Assembly: GCA_017613815.1 (NCBI GenBank)
Contig: JAGADB010000014.1
Coordinates: 1 to 13,817, forward strand
Origin: Clostridia bacterium
GTDB lineage: Bacteria; Bacillota; Clostridia; Oscillospirales; CAG-382
Length of the DNA stretch: 13,817 nt
Direction: 5' to 3'
The first letter of the stretch is position 1, and each line of letters starts with the position of its first letter. This document shows positions 1 through 6,773 of the stretch, one piece after another. Below the pieces are notes generated by a model. That model saw nothing but the letters and a program-made list of their open reading frames with translations. It had not been told where the DNA came from and made no database searches. The position numbers and the translations under genes are program-made.

Positions 1-690
1 GACCTCGCCTGGAGTTCCGGTCATGAGCACTTCGGCGTCGCTCATGGCGATTATCTCGTCGGAATAAACGGCAATATCCTCCATACTGTGAGATATTATA
101 ACGAGGCTGTTTCCGCGCTTTTTTCTATATTCCACGAGTCCGGACAGTATTTCGTTTCTGCCTTTCGGGTCAAGTCCAGCCGCGGGCTCGTCGAGAACGA
201 GGATTTTCGGGTCCATGGCAATTACGCCCGCGATAGCCACCCTTCTCTTCTGACCGCCGGAAAGTTCAAACGGACTTTTTTCGAGCATATCGTCGGTAAT
301 TCCGGTAAATCCCGCCGCGAATTTAACCCTCTCTTTGATTTCTTCTTCCGAAAGTCCCATATTTTTCGGTCCGAACGAGATATCCTTATACACCGTCTCC
401 TCGAAAAGCTGGTATTCGGGGTACTGGAACACGAGCCCCACGTCGAACCTCACGCCGACGGTGTTATAGTCCTTTGCGTTTATGTCCTTTCCGTCAAGAA
501 GAACTCTTCCGCTCGTGGGGGAAATAAGCGCGTTCATCATCTGCGCAAGCGTCGATTTTCCGCAGCCGGTATGCCCTATAATGCCCGTCGTGATATTGTC
601 CTTTATCGTAAGAGAGATATTTTTGAGCGCCTCTTTTTCAAAAGGGGTGTTTTTGCTGTAAAAATACGACACGTTTTCAAATTCAAGCAT
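1..690 (-). CDS. ecfA2: Energy-coupling factor transporter ATPase EcfA2, C-terminus cut by window edge
   Basis: This is one of the two ATPases that drive an energy-coupling factor (ECF) vitamin importer, working on the cytoplasmic face of the membrane with EcfA1, EcfT and exchangeable substrate-binding S subunits. The 230 visible residues read open to the window edge. Seen in order: Walker A GHTGCGKST (39-47), Q-loop around FQYPEYQLFE (88-97), ABC signature LSGGQKR (143-149), Walker B ending in LDEP with catalytic Glu168, and the H-loop His201 in ISHSMED. The Q-loop context and the LDEPAAGLDP stretch are typical of EcfA2 rather than EcfA1. Family members run to about 280-290 residues, so roughly 50-60 are missing. 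ATG at 690 overlaps the end of ecfA1 by 8 bp, which indicates translational coupling and a 1:1 product ratio. ecfT is expected just beyond the window; that is inference from usual gene order. Confidence 0.95.
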   Translation of the reverse strand, partial: MLEFENVSYFYSKNTPFEKEALKNISLTIKDNITTGIIGHTGCGKSTLAQMMNALISPTSGRVLLDGKDINAKDYNTVGVRFDVGLVFQYPEYQLFEETVYKDISFGPKNMGLSEEEIKERVKFAAGFTGITDDMLEKSPFELSGGQKRRVAIAGVIAMDPKILVLDEPAAGLDPKGRNEILSGLVEYRKKRGNSLVIISHSMEDIAVYSDEIIAMSDAEVLMTGTPGEV

Positions 691-1600
691 CGTCTTTTAC
701 CCCCTTTTTCGCTTTAAGTGCCCTATCTATCGCCTCAGATGCGCTTTGCGCGTCAAGAACGCCTTTGGTTTCGATATCTATGCCGTTTTCCTTTAATTTC
801 TGAACGACAAGCGTCGACTGCGGCGCTTCAAGACCGCATTTTTTTAAGACCCCGGCATTATCGAACACCTCTTCCGGCGTGCCGTGAAGTATCGCGTCTC
901 CGTGGTCGACGACGATAATGTTGTCGGCGTGCGTCGCCTCGTTCATATAATGCGTTATGAGCACGACGGTGATGCCATTGTTTTTGAGCGAAAGAATGGT
1001 ATTCATTATATCCTTTCTTCCGCCGGGGTCGAGCATTGCCGTCGATTCGTCGAATATTATGCACTCGGGCTCCACCGCGAGCATGCCCGCTATCGCGACT
1101 CTCTGCTTCTGTCCGCCCGAGAGCTTATGCGTGTCGTGCAGCGCGTATTCGGTAAGCCCCACGGTTTTGAGCGCCTCGTCAACCCTGCGCCTTATCTCTT
1201 TCGGCTCTATGCCTATATTTTCGGGCGCGAAAGCGACGTCGTCCTCGACGATGGTGGCGACTATCTGGTTATCGGGATTCTGGAACACCATTCCGACGGT
1301 CTTTCTTATCTCGAAATCGTTGCTTTCGTCGTCGGAGCTGATTCCCTCTTTATCACCCGCCTTATAAACCGTTACTTTTCCGCTTCCGGGCGCCATTATG
1401 CCCGAAAGAAGCTTTGCGAGCGTCGATTTTCCGGAGCCGTTATGTCCGATTATAGCGGTAAACTTCCCTCTCGGAATTTCGCACGACAGATTTTTTATCG
1501 CTTCGGTATCGTTATTTTCGTTGTCATCGTTATCGGTATAAGTATAACTTACGTTTTCGGCGACAATTATATTATCTTTATATGCCTTATTATCTTCCAA
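683..1600 (-). CDS. ecfA1: Energy-coupling factor transporter ATPase EcfA1
   Basis: Partner ATPase of EcfA2 in an ECF-type vitamin or micronutrient importer. The 305 residues contain Walker A GHNGSGKST (52-60), Q-loop FQNPDNQ (106-112), signature LSGGQKQ (160-166), Walker B CIIFDEST with catalytic Glu185, and H-loop His217. The DESTAMLDP sequence after Walker B is characteristic of EcfA1. The start is TTG at 1600: AAGGAGG lies 7 nt upstream and overlaps the mtaB stop codon, and no ATG fits. Between strand one and the conserved AIKNLSCEIP there is a short acidic, Asn/Asp-rich insert (about residues 23-33), and a second acidic patch follows at 88-96; both look like surface loops. No S subunit is in the window, so the substrate cannot be named. 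The gene lies 12 bp after mtaB and overlaps ecfA2. Confidence 0.95.
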   Translation of the reverse strand: MEDNKAYKDNIIVAENVSYTYTDNDDNENNDTEAIKNLSCEIPRGKFTAIIGHNGSGKSTLAKLLSGIMAPGSGKVTVYKAGDKEGISSDDESNDFEIRKTVGMVFQNPDNQIVATIVEDDVAFAPENIGIEPKEIRRRVDEALKTVGLTEYALHDTHKLSGGQKQRVAIAGMLAVEPECIIFDESTAMLDPGGRKDIMNTILSLKNNGITVVLITHYMNEATHADNIIVVDHGDAILHGTPEEVFDNAGVLKKCGLEAPQSTLVVQKLKENGIDIETKGVLDAQSASEAIDRALKAKKGVKDDA

Positions 1601-1607
1601 AAGCGTT

Positions 1608-1614
1608 CCTCCTT
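1608..1614 (-). promoter_or_regulatory. Ribosome binding site deciding the TTG start of ecfA1
   Basis: The minus strand reads TAAGGAGG, where TAA is the mtaB stop codon (1615-1613). A 7-nt spacer follows, then TTG at 1600. The strong Shine-Dalgarno and ideal spacing support a genuine TTG start, and the overlap with the stop codon suggests ribosomes finishing mtaB re-initiate here. Confidence 0.8.
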
Positions 1615-2935
1615 ATACTTCGCATATTTCCGCTTCCGCGTACTCCGCGCTTTCGGGAAAACCTTTAAGTTTTACCTTTACAATATCGTTTTTCTTTACT
1701 TTTTTTCCGGTATTTTCAAATTTCGTCTCTATAAAATTGTCGGTATGTCCGAAAGCGTATTTTCCCTCGGTTTTTTCGACCAGAACTTCCCTTTCGGTGC
1801 CCAGAAAGCCTGAAATCACCGATTTTCTCGTTTCGAGCATTGCTTTTTTGAGAGCAAGCGCCCTTTTGCGCTTTGTCTGCGCATCTATTTTATTTTTCAT
1901 TTTTGACGCTTCGGTGCCCGCTCTGTCGGAATACGGGAAGATATGAACGTACAAAAAACCGCATTTTTTCACGAAATCAACCGTTTCGCGAAACATTTCC
2001 TCCGTCTCGCCGGGAAAGCCCACGATTATATCCGTCGTGAGCGTTACGTCCCTTATATTATCTTTCAGCGTCCTTACGACGTCAAGAAACATTTTCGTAT
2101 TATATTTGCGGCGCATCGCATTAAGCACCGCGTCGCATCCGCTCTGGAGCGACAAGTGGTAGTGCGGCATGAATTTTTCGCATTTTTGAAGCCTTGCTAT
2201 GCTTTTTTCGTTAATAAAGGTCGGTTCAAGGGAGCCGAGCCGAATGCGCGCAAGCTTTTCGCAGGAATTTACACTTTCGACGAGCGTTACGAGGTCGGAA
2301 TTAATGTCCTTTCCGTACGCCGCCGTCTCTATTCCCGTAAGCACGACTTCCTTATAGCCGTTATCGCAGAGGGTTTCGACTTCGCTCTTCACTTCCGGAA
2401 CGCTCTTTGAGCACACGCTGCCGCGCGCCTTCGGGATAATGCAGTAGGCGCAGGAATTATTGCAGCCGTCGCATATTTTCAAAAACGCCTTGGTCAGATC
2501 GGAACCGGTGATTTTTGCGCTGTCTATATCCCTTTTTCCCGAAATATCGCTGACTTCAACCGTTTTTTCGCGTTTTTTTGATTTTAAAATATCCAGCGCC
2601 TTTTGCGCGCAGGAAATTTTATCCTTATTTCCTACGGCGAGGTCGATTTCCCCGATTTTCGCGGACTTTTCGGGATTTATCTGCACCATGCAGCCCATTG
2701 CGATTACGACGGCGTCTTTTCCGCCGGTATTTCTTGCGCGCCTTATCATCTGCATGGATTTTCTGTCGCTTTCGGAAGTTACCGTGCAGGTATTTATCAC
2801 GTAAACGTCGCACTTTTCGGAAAAGTCCCCCGTCTCAAAGCCGAGTTTTTCAAACGCCTCTTTTACGGCGCGCGTTTCGTACTGATTTACCCTGCAGCCG
2901 AGCGTTATAAAAGCGGCTTTATATTTTTTATTCAT
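1613..2935 (-). CDS. mtaB: tRNA t6A37 methylthiotransferase MtaB
   Basis: Radical SAM enzyme that adds a methylthio group at C2 of N6-threonylcarbamoyladenosine at position 37, next to the anticodon, giving ms2t6A in tRNAs that read ANN codons (tRNA-Lys is the best known target). The 440 residues show the N-terminal methylthiotransferase domain with its cluster cysteines Cys14 (LGCRVNQYE), Cys50 (NTCTV) and Cys82 (MGCMVQ). The radical SAM triad Cys158-x3-Cys162-x2-Cys165 follows in CDGCNNSCAYC, then the DIIVGFPGET stretch typical of the family, and a C-terminal TRAM-like RNA-binding region (about 375-437). LGCRVNQYE and the overall length fit MtaB better than MiaB or RimO. ATG at 2935 is only 2 bp after the stop of the phosphoribosyltransferase gene, and no clear Shine-Dalgarno precedes it, so translation is probably coupled. 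The gene sits inside the T-box-led thrS operon. Confidence 0.93.
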   Translation of the reverse strand: MNKKYKAAFITLGCRVNQYETRAVKEAFEKLGFETGDFSEKCDVYVINTCTVTSESDRKSMQMIRRARNTGGKDAVVIAMGCMVQINPEKSAKIGEIDLAVGNKDKISCAQKALDILKSKKREKTVEVSDISGKRDIDSAKITGSDLTKAFLKICDGCNNSCAYCIIPKARGSVCSKSVPEVKSEVETLCDNGYKEVVLTGIETAAYGKDINSDLVTLVESVNSCEKLARIRLGSLEPTFINEKSIARLQKCEKFMPHYHLSLQSGCDAVLNAMRRKYNTKMFLDVVRTLKDNIRDVTLTTDIIVGFPGETEEMFRETVDFVKKCGFLYVHIFPYSDRAGTEASKMKNKIDAQTKRKRALALKKAMLETRKSVISGFLGTEREVLVEKTEGKYAFGHTDNFIETKFENTGKKVKKNDIVKVKLKGFPESAEYAEAEICEV

Positions 2936-2937
2936 TA

Positions 2938-3486
2938 TTAATTGAAGAACAGCGGCAGTTTTTCAAGATATACTATGTCGTCTCTGTCGGCGGCGTCGCC
3001 TTCCGCGAGCACAGCCGCTCTGCCGACTACTATTCCGCCCGCCGTTTTGACGAGCTTTTCCACCGCCGCAAGGGATTCTCCCGTGCTTATTACGTCATCG
3101 ACTATGACTATCTTTTTACCCTTCATAAGCTCTGCGTCTCTGCCGTCAAGGTAGAGCGTCTGCTCGCGCGCCGTCGTAATGGAGTTTACGGTAACGCTTA
3201 TCGGGTTTGTCATATACGCCTTCATGCCTTTTCTTGCGACGAAATGCTTCTTTTCGCCCGCCTGTCTTGCCATTTCGTTTATAAGTGAAATGGATTTCGC
3301 CTCAGGCGCGATAAGGTAGTCGTGCTCGGGGAGCAGTTTATTCAGTTCCCTTGCGCACGCTTCGACGAGTTCATAATCGCCGAGCATTACAAAGCCCGCA
3401 ATAGAGAGTTTTTCATTAAGCGCGCATATCGGGAGCGCTCTTTCGAGTCCCGCTATCGTCATTTTATAATACTTTATTTCTTCCAT
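2938..3486 (-). CDS. Type I phosphoribosyltransferase, adenine-phosphoribosyltransferase-like
   Basis: A 182-residue purine-salvage-type phosphoribosyltransferase that would join a nucleobase to PRPP to give a nucleotide in the cytoplasm. The PRPP-binding signature VIVDDVISTGES lies at residues 127-138, with two acidic residues (Asp130-Asp131) and the small-residue phosphate loop of the family. The flexible-loop region with ARKGMKAYM and TAREQTLYLDGRDAELMKGKK resembles adenine and xanthine phosphoribosyltransferases. The base specificity cannot be read from these motifs, so no gene symbol is given. The start is ATG at 3486 with AAGGAG upstream. The gene lies 23 bp after the HIT gene and 2 bp before mtaB. 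A HIT-family purine-nucleotide hydrolase next to a purine phosphoribosyltransferase suggests a salvage theme (inference). Confidence 0.85.
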   Translation of the reverse strand: MEEIKYYKMTIAGLERALPICALNEKLSIAGFVMLGDYELVEACARELNKLLPEHDYLIAPEAKSISLINEMARQAGEKKHFVARKGMKAYMTNPISVTVNSITTAREQTLYLDGRDAELMKGKKIVIVDDVISTGESLAAVEKLVKTAGGIVVGRAAVLAEGDAADRDDIVYLEKLPLFFN

Positions 3487-3509
3487 CTTTCCGTCTCCTT
3501 AAAACTTTA

Positions 3510-3848
3510 TTACGCAAGTCTTTCGGGCAGCTCTTCTCCGCCCAAGATATGAAAATGGAGGTGCATTACCGACTGCTTTGCGTCTCTTCCGCAGTTTGAA
3601 ATCACGCGGTAGCCGTTAGTTATTCCCGCCGCCTTTGCGATTTCGCCCATTTTTCCGAAAATTTTCGCAACGCACGCGGAGTTTTCGGCGTTTATCCCGT
3701 CGATATTGTCTATATGCGTTTTGGGAATGACGAGCACGTGCACTTTCGCCATGGGATTGATGTCGTAAAACGCGAGCATATCCCCGTCTTCGTACACCTT
3801 TTTCGAGGGAATTTCGCCCGATGCTATTTTACAAAAAATACAGTCCAT
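3510..3848 (-). CDS. Histidine triad (HIT/HinT-like) nucleotide-binding protein
   Basis: A small cytoplasmic purine nucleoside phosphoramidase or AMP-lysine hydrolase of the HIT superfamily. The 112 residues contain the defining His-x-His-x-His motif (His96, His98, His100) in MHLHFHILGG, preceded by the usual NCGRDAKQSV stretch. The N-terminal CIFCKIASGEIPSKKVYED is typical of the HinT branch, and the length is normal. HinT enzymes can hydrolyse aminoacyl-adenylates, intermediates made by aminoacyl-tRNA synthetases, which makes the position 21 bp downstream of thrS noteworthy; a functional link here is inference. The start is ATG at 3848 with GGAG about a dozen bases upstream in a purine-rich leader. 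Confidence 0.93.
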   Translation of the reverse strand: MDCIFCKIASGEIPSKKVYEDGDMLAFYDINPMAKVHVLVIPKTHIDNIDGINAENSACVAKIFGKMGEIAKAAGITNGYRVISNCGRDAKQSVMHLHFHILGGEELPERLA

Positions 3849-3869
3849 TTCTTTTTCCTTTCTCCTTAT

Positions 3870-5777
3870 TTATCTTGCTTTTTCTTCGATTTCTTTCTTA
3901 ATTTCCGCTATAAACGCGTCTAATTCCTTTGCGCCCTCGTCGCCGTTCTTTCTCGAACGCACGGCAACGCGTCCCGTCTCGACTTCCTTATCGCCGATAA
4001 CGAGCATATACGGCACCTTCTGGAGCTGCGCTTCTCTTATCTTATAGCCGATTTTTTCGTTTCTGTCGTCAAATTCGCATCTTATGCCGCTTTCGGTGAG
4101 TTTATCGCATACGCTCTTTGCGTAGTCGTACTGGTTATCGCTTATCGACATTACCTTTACCTGAACCGGCGCAAGCCACGTCGGGAACGCGCCCGCAAAG
4201 TGTTCGATAAGGATGCCTATAAATCTTTCTATCGAGCCGAAGCATACTCTGTGAATCATAATCGGTCTGTGCTTTTCGCCGTCGGCGCCGGTATATTCCG
4301 CTTCAAATCTCATGGGAAGCTGGAAGTCGAGCTGTATCGTTCCGCACTGCCAGGTTCTTCCTATCGAGTCTTCGAGGTGGAAGTCTATTTTAGGTCCGTA
4401 GAACGCGCCGTCGCCCTCGTTTATAACGTACGGCAGATTAAGCTCGTCGAGCGCGGTTTTAAGTCCGTTCGTCGCGTCTTCCCAATCTTCCAGCGAGCCG
4501 AGGTGGTCTTCCGGCATTGTCGAAAGTTCAACGTGGTACTTGAATCCGAACAGCGTATAAACCTCGTTTATAAGGCGTACAACGCCCTTTATCTCGCTTG
4601 TTATCTGCTCTTTGGTCATATAGATATGCGCGTCGTCCTGGGTAAAGCATCTCACGCGCATAAGTCCGTGCATTTCGCCCGATTTTTCGTGGCGGTGCAC
4701 TATGCCGAGTTCGGCAAGTCTTAGCGGCAGGTCCTTATACGAGTGCGGCTGAAGCTTATACACGAGCATGCCGCCGGGGCAGTTCATCGGCTTTACCGCA
4801 AAGTCGTTTTCGTCTATAACCGTCGTGTACATATTGTTTTTATAGTGGTCCCAGTGTCCCGACGTCTCCCAGAGTTCGCGTCTGAGCATTATAGGCGTGC
4901 TTATTTCCTTATAGCCCTCTCTTGTGTGTATCTGTCTCCAGTAATCTATGAGGGTGTTTTTGATTATCGTTCCGTTGGGAAGGACGAACGGGAAGCCGGG
5001 GCCCTCTTCAAAGAGTGCAAATATTCCGAGCTCCTTGCCGAGCTTTCTGTGGTCTCTCTTTTTCGCTTCCTCTATCTGCAAGAGGTATGCGTCGAGCTCG
5101 CTCTGCTTCGGGAACGCCGTTCCGTACACTCTCGAGAGCATTTTATTCTTTTCGCTGCCTCTCCAGTACGCGCCGGTGCACTGCATGAGTTTAACTGCCT
5201 TTAATTTTCCCGTTGAAGCAAGATGCGGGCCTGCGCAGAGGTCTGTAAACTCGCCCTGGGTATAAAACGAAACTATGCTGTCTTCGGGAAGGTCGTTTAT
5301 GAGCTCAACCTTATAAGGTTCGCCCTTTTCTTCCATATATTTTACGGCTTCTTCTCTCGGAAGCACTTTTCTTTCGAGTTTATAGTCTTCCTTTATGATT
5401 TTTCTCATTTCGTCTTCGAGTTTGACGAGGACTTCCGGGGTAAACGGCACTTCCGTGTCGATATCGTAATAGAAACCGTTGTCGATCGCGGGTCCTATCG
5501 CGAGTTTTGCTTCGGGGTACAGTCTTTTTACCGCCTGCGCAAGCACGTGCGACGCGGTGTGTCTGTAAACCTTTCTTCCGTCTTCGTCGTCGAACGTCAG
5601 AAATTCGATTTTTCCGCCTTTTTCGAGTTTGGAATTCATTTCGACGAGCTCTCCGTCGAGGTGTGCCGCAAGGGCGTTTCTCGCAAGGCCGGCGCTTATC
5701 TTTTCAGCCGCCTCGTAAACGCTTATTCCTTCTTCAACTTCCAGATTGCTTCCGTCTTTCAGAATGAGATTCAACAT
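3870..5777 (-). CDS. thrS: Threonyl-tRNA synthetase
   Basis: Charges tRNA-Thr with threonine. The 635 residues match the usual bacterial length and are complete. Domains in order: TGS domain (1-61); editing domain with the His73-x3-His77 pair and the Cys181/His185 pair (DLCAGPH) that removes misacylated serine; class II catalytic core (about 240-530); C-terminal anticodon-binding domain (about 535-635). The catalytic zinc ligands are present: Cys333 in MNCPGGM, His384 in DDAHI and His509 in MIHR. The class II motif 2 arginine is in GLMRVRCFTQDD; a Cys sits where E. coli has Gly, probably a neutral variant. ATG at 5777 has GGAGG 11 bp upstream. Expression should be governed by the T-box leader at 5826-6067. 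It is the first gene of a tight operon that continues to at least ecfA2. Confidence 0.98.
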   Translation of the reverse strand: MLNLILKDGSNLEVEEGISVYEAAEKISAGLARNALAAHLDGELVEMNSKLEKGGKIEFLTFDDEDGRKVYRHTASHVLAQAVKRLYPEAKLAIGPAIDNGFYYDIDTEVPFTPEVLVKLEDEMRKIIKEDYKLERKVLPREEAVKYMEEKGEPYKVELINDLPEDSIVSFYTQGEFTDLCAGPHLASTGKLKAVKLMQCTGAYWRGSEKNKMLSRVYGTAFPKQSELDAYLLQIEEAKKRDHRKLGKELGIFALFEEGPGFPFVLPNGTIIKNTLIDYWRQIHTREGYKEISTPIMLRRELWETSGHWDHYKNNMYTTVIDENDFAVKPMNCPGGMLVYKLQPHSYKDLPLRLAELGIVHRHEKSGEMHGLMRVRCFTQDDAHIYMTKEQITSEIKGVVRLINEVYTLFGFKYHVELSTMPEDHLGSLEDWEDATNGLKTALDELNLPYVINEGDGAFYGPKIDFHLEDSIGRTWQCGTIQLDFQLPMRFEAEYTGADGEKHRPIMIHRVCFGSIERFIGILIEHFAGAFPTWLAPVQVKVMSISDNQYDYAKSVCDKLTESGIRCEFDDRNEKIGYKIREAQLQKVPYMLVIGDKEVETGRVAVRSRKNGDEGAKELDAFIAEIKKEIEEKAR

Positions 5778-5825
5778 AGTTTTGTTTTTCCTCCAAAATT
5801 TATATTTTTTTATTTATTTTTATAA

Positions 5826-6067
5826 CAAAAAAGCCCGTATGCGAATTATCGCATACGGGGCGCAAAAACACGCTGTTCCACCCGAGTTCGGTGCATAAAT
5901 GCACCCTCTTTAAGCCTTAACGCGGTCAAACGCCGAAAATTGCTGCCTTTTCGGGACTCAAAAGCGGTAAGATTTCTGCTTTCCGCGCTTTCAGCCGTGG
6001 CGCGGATCTCTGTTTTTCAGAATCCTTTTGTCTTTTTCACAGTCTTTACATATTATATTTATCGGTC
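5826..6067 (-). promoter_or_regulatory. Threonine T-box riboswitch leader of thrS
   Basis: This gene-free stretch of about 330 bp (5778-6107) holds a T-box leader that senses uncharged tRNA-Thr and decides between termination and readthrough into thrS. Stem I: GACT (6044-6041) pairs with AGTC (5958-5955), and CAAAAG (6030-6025) with CTTTTG (5964-5959). CCGCGC (6005-6000) pairs with GCGCGG (5988-5983), closing a loop that contains GCTG, fitting the GNUG distal-loop pattern. The likely specifier codon ACC (Thr) is at 5968-5966 in the internal loop. A second stem pairs CCGAAAA (5954-5948) with TTTTCGG (5939-5933), and a third hairpin lies at 5905-5890. The T-box motif GGGTGGAACAGCG (5883-5871) can form the antiterminator: CGGG with CCCG, a 7-nt bulge TGGAACA, and GCG with CGC. 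TGGA would pair with an acceptor end UCCA, consistent with U73 of many bacterial tRNA-Thr. The helix assignments are by eye. Confidence 0.92.
5827..5859 (-). terminator. T-box intrinsic terminator upstream of thrS
   Basis: A perfect 11-bp hairpin, CCCGTATGCGA / TCGCATACGGG with loop TAAT, is followed by C and six T residues. Its 5' arm shares CCCG (5859-5856) with the 3' side of the T-box antiterminator, so the two structures exclude each other, which is the expected T-box switch. Confidence 0.93.
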
Positions 6068-6073
6068 AATGGA

Positions 6074-6102
6074 ATTATACTACCGTTTTTGCTTTTTGTC
6101 AA
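6074..6102 (-). promoter_or_regulatory. Sigma-A promoter of the thrS operon
   Basis: Both hexamers match the consensus exactly: TTGACA (6102-6097) and TATAAT (6079-6074), separated by 17 bp. Transcription should begin near 6067, just before the T-box stem I. The -35 box starts only 5 bp after the stop codon of the upstream M23 gene. Confidence 0.93.
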
Positions 6103-6107
6103 GTATT

Positions 6108-6758
6108 TTATGCGTTTGCATCTTTGATGACGCGCTTTATTATTTCGGCGAGTTCTTCTCTCGTAACGAACGCGTCATACTTCTTATTCCCGTTCTCGTC
6201 GCCTTTTATTATGCCCTTTTTCTCGCAGAAAAGTCTTGCTTCCTCCGACCATGCCGACGGTGCGCGCTTTTCCCTTGAAGAAAGGTAGTTTTCCATCATT
6301 TCGTTGAATTTTTCCTGAGTCATATCTTCCTCCCCGTTCATATCGTAATAATAATATCCTACGGCGTTAGGAATTCCCGTAAATCCGCATATATCGAGAC
6401 TTTCCGAGCCGTTTCCCTGAGGTCTCAGTTCAAGATGCGTATGCGCTCCGTAAGATTTGCCGGTGTTTCCCATAATTCCTATGGGCTCGCCCTTTTTTAC
6501 GGTTCTTCCGTTCTTTATGAGAAAAGAGTCGAGATGCATATAAAAAACGCGTCTGCCGTCGTCCATCGTTACGACGGCGTAGTTCCCCGCGCCGTCCTTC
6601 TGGTACGCAGTCCTTACTATTCCGTCCGACACGGCATACACGGTTTTATCGTCAAGCCCGACAAGGTCTATGCCCTTATGGTATTCCCTTTTGCCGTCTA
6701 TCGTTCTGTACCCTCTTATACAGGTCAGTTTGAAATTTCCATTAAAACAGCTTACCGT
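6108..6758 (-). CDS. M23 family zinc metallopeptidase with C-terminal SLH-like tail; non-standard start
   Basis: A peptidoglycan endopeptidase-type protein of the lysostaphin/LytM family, about 216 residues. The zinc site is visible: His and Asp in YHKGIDLVG, and the HxH pair in AHTHLELRP. The core also has the usual FNGNFKLT-RGYR entry, YAVSDGIV, MHLDSFLIKNG and GEPIGIMGNTG. After the catalytic domain a tail of about 70 residues (WSEEARLFCEKKGII with a terminal TREELAEIIKRV) resembles one SLH-type repeat found in clostridial amidases and phage lysins. No signal peptide or membrane segment is present. The start is a problem. AAGGAGG (6773-6767) follows an extended -10 promoter, and the in-frame codon at ideal spacing is ACG at 6758. 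The first conventional start is GTG at 6641, which would delete the first zinc ligands. An in-frame TAA at 6776-6774 bars anything longer. The peptidase call is firm; the start is tentative. Confidence 0.85.
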   Translation of the reverse strand, partial: TVSCFNGNFKLTCIRGYRTIDGKREYHKGIDLVGLDDKTVYAVSDGIVRTAYQKDGAGNYAVVTMDDGRRVFYMHLDSFLIKNGRTVKKGEPIGIMGNTGKSYGAHTHLELRPQGNGSESLDICGFTGIPNAVGYYYYDMNGEEDMTQEKFNEMMENYLSSREKRAPSAWSEEARLFCEKKGIIKGDENGNKKYDAFVTREELAEIIKRVIKDANA

Positions 6759-6766
6759 TTTTATCC

Positions 6767-6773
6767 CCTCCTT
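6767..6773 (-). promoter_or_regulatory. Strong ribosome binding site of the M23 gene
   Basis: AAGGAGG lies just downstream of the predicted transcription start and 8 nt before ACG at 6758. No ATG, GTG or TTG in the M23 frame lies within 100 bp, so this site argues for initiation at a non-canonical codon, or for a recent start-codon mutation or sequence error. Confidence 0.65.

Noticed and set aside
884..1813. A 309-codon open frame on the plus strand opposite ecfA1 and mtaB, and similar long plus-strand frames such as 8302-9495 and 4200-4724.
   Set aside because: They lie wholly antisense to genes with clear family motifs, lack ribosome binding sites, and translate to Arg/Phe/Val-rich sequence typical of shadow frames.
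6052..6057. A second TATAAT just downstream of the thrS promoter.
   Set aside because: No -35 element lies 16-18 bp upstream, and it falls inside the predicted leader beyond the perfect promoter.
6639..6641. GTG at 6641 as start of the M23 peptidase.
   Set aside because: It would discard the zinc-binding His and Asp motif and the conserved N-terminal entry, and it has no ribosome binding site.
6740..6742. ATG at 6742 as an alternative start after the M23 ribosome binding site.
   Set aside because: It is out of the peptidase frame and reaches a stop after five codons; the spacing of 24 nt from the Shine-Dalgarno is also too long.
6762..6764. ATA at 6764 as start of the M23 gene, giving an attractive IKTVS beginning.
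   Set aside because: Only 2 nt separate it from AAGGAGG, too close for initiation; ACG at 6758 has an 8-nt spacer.
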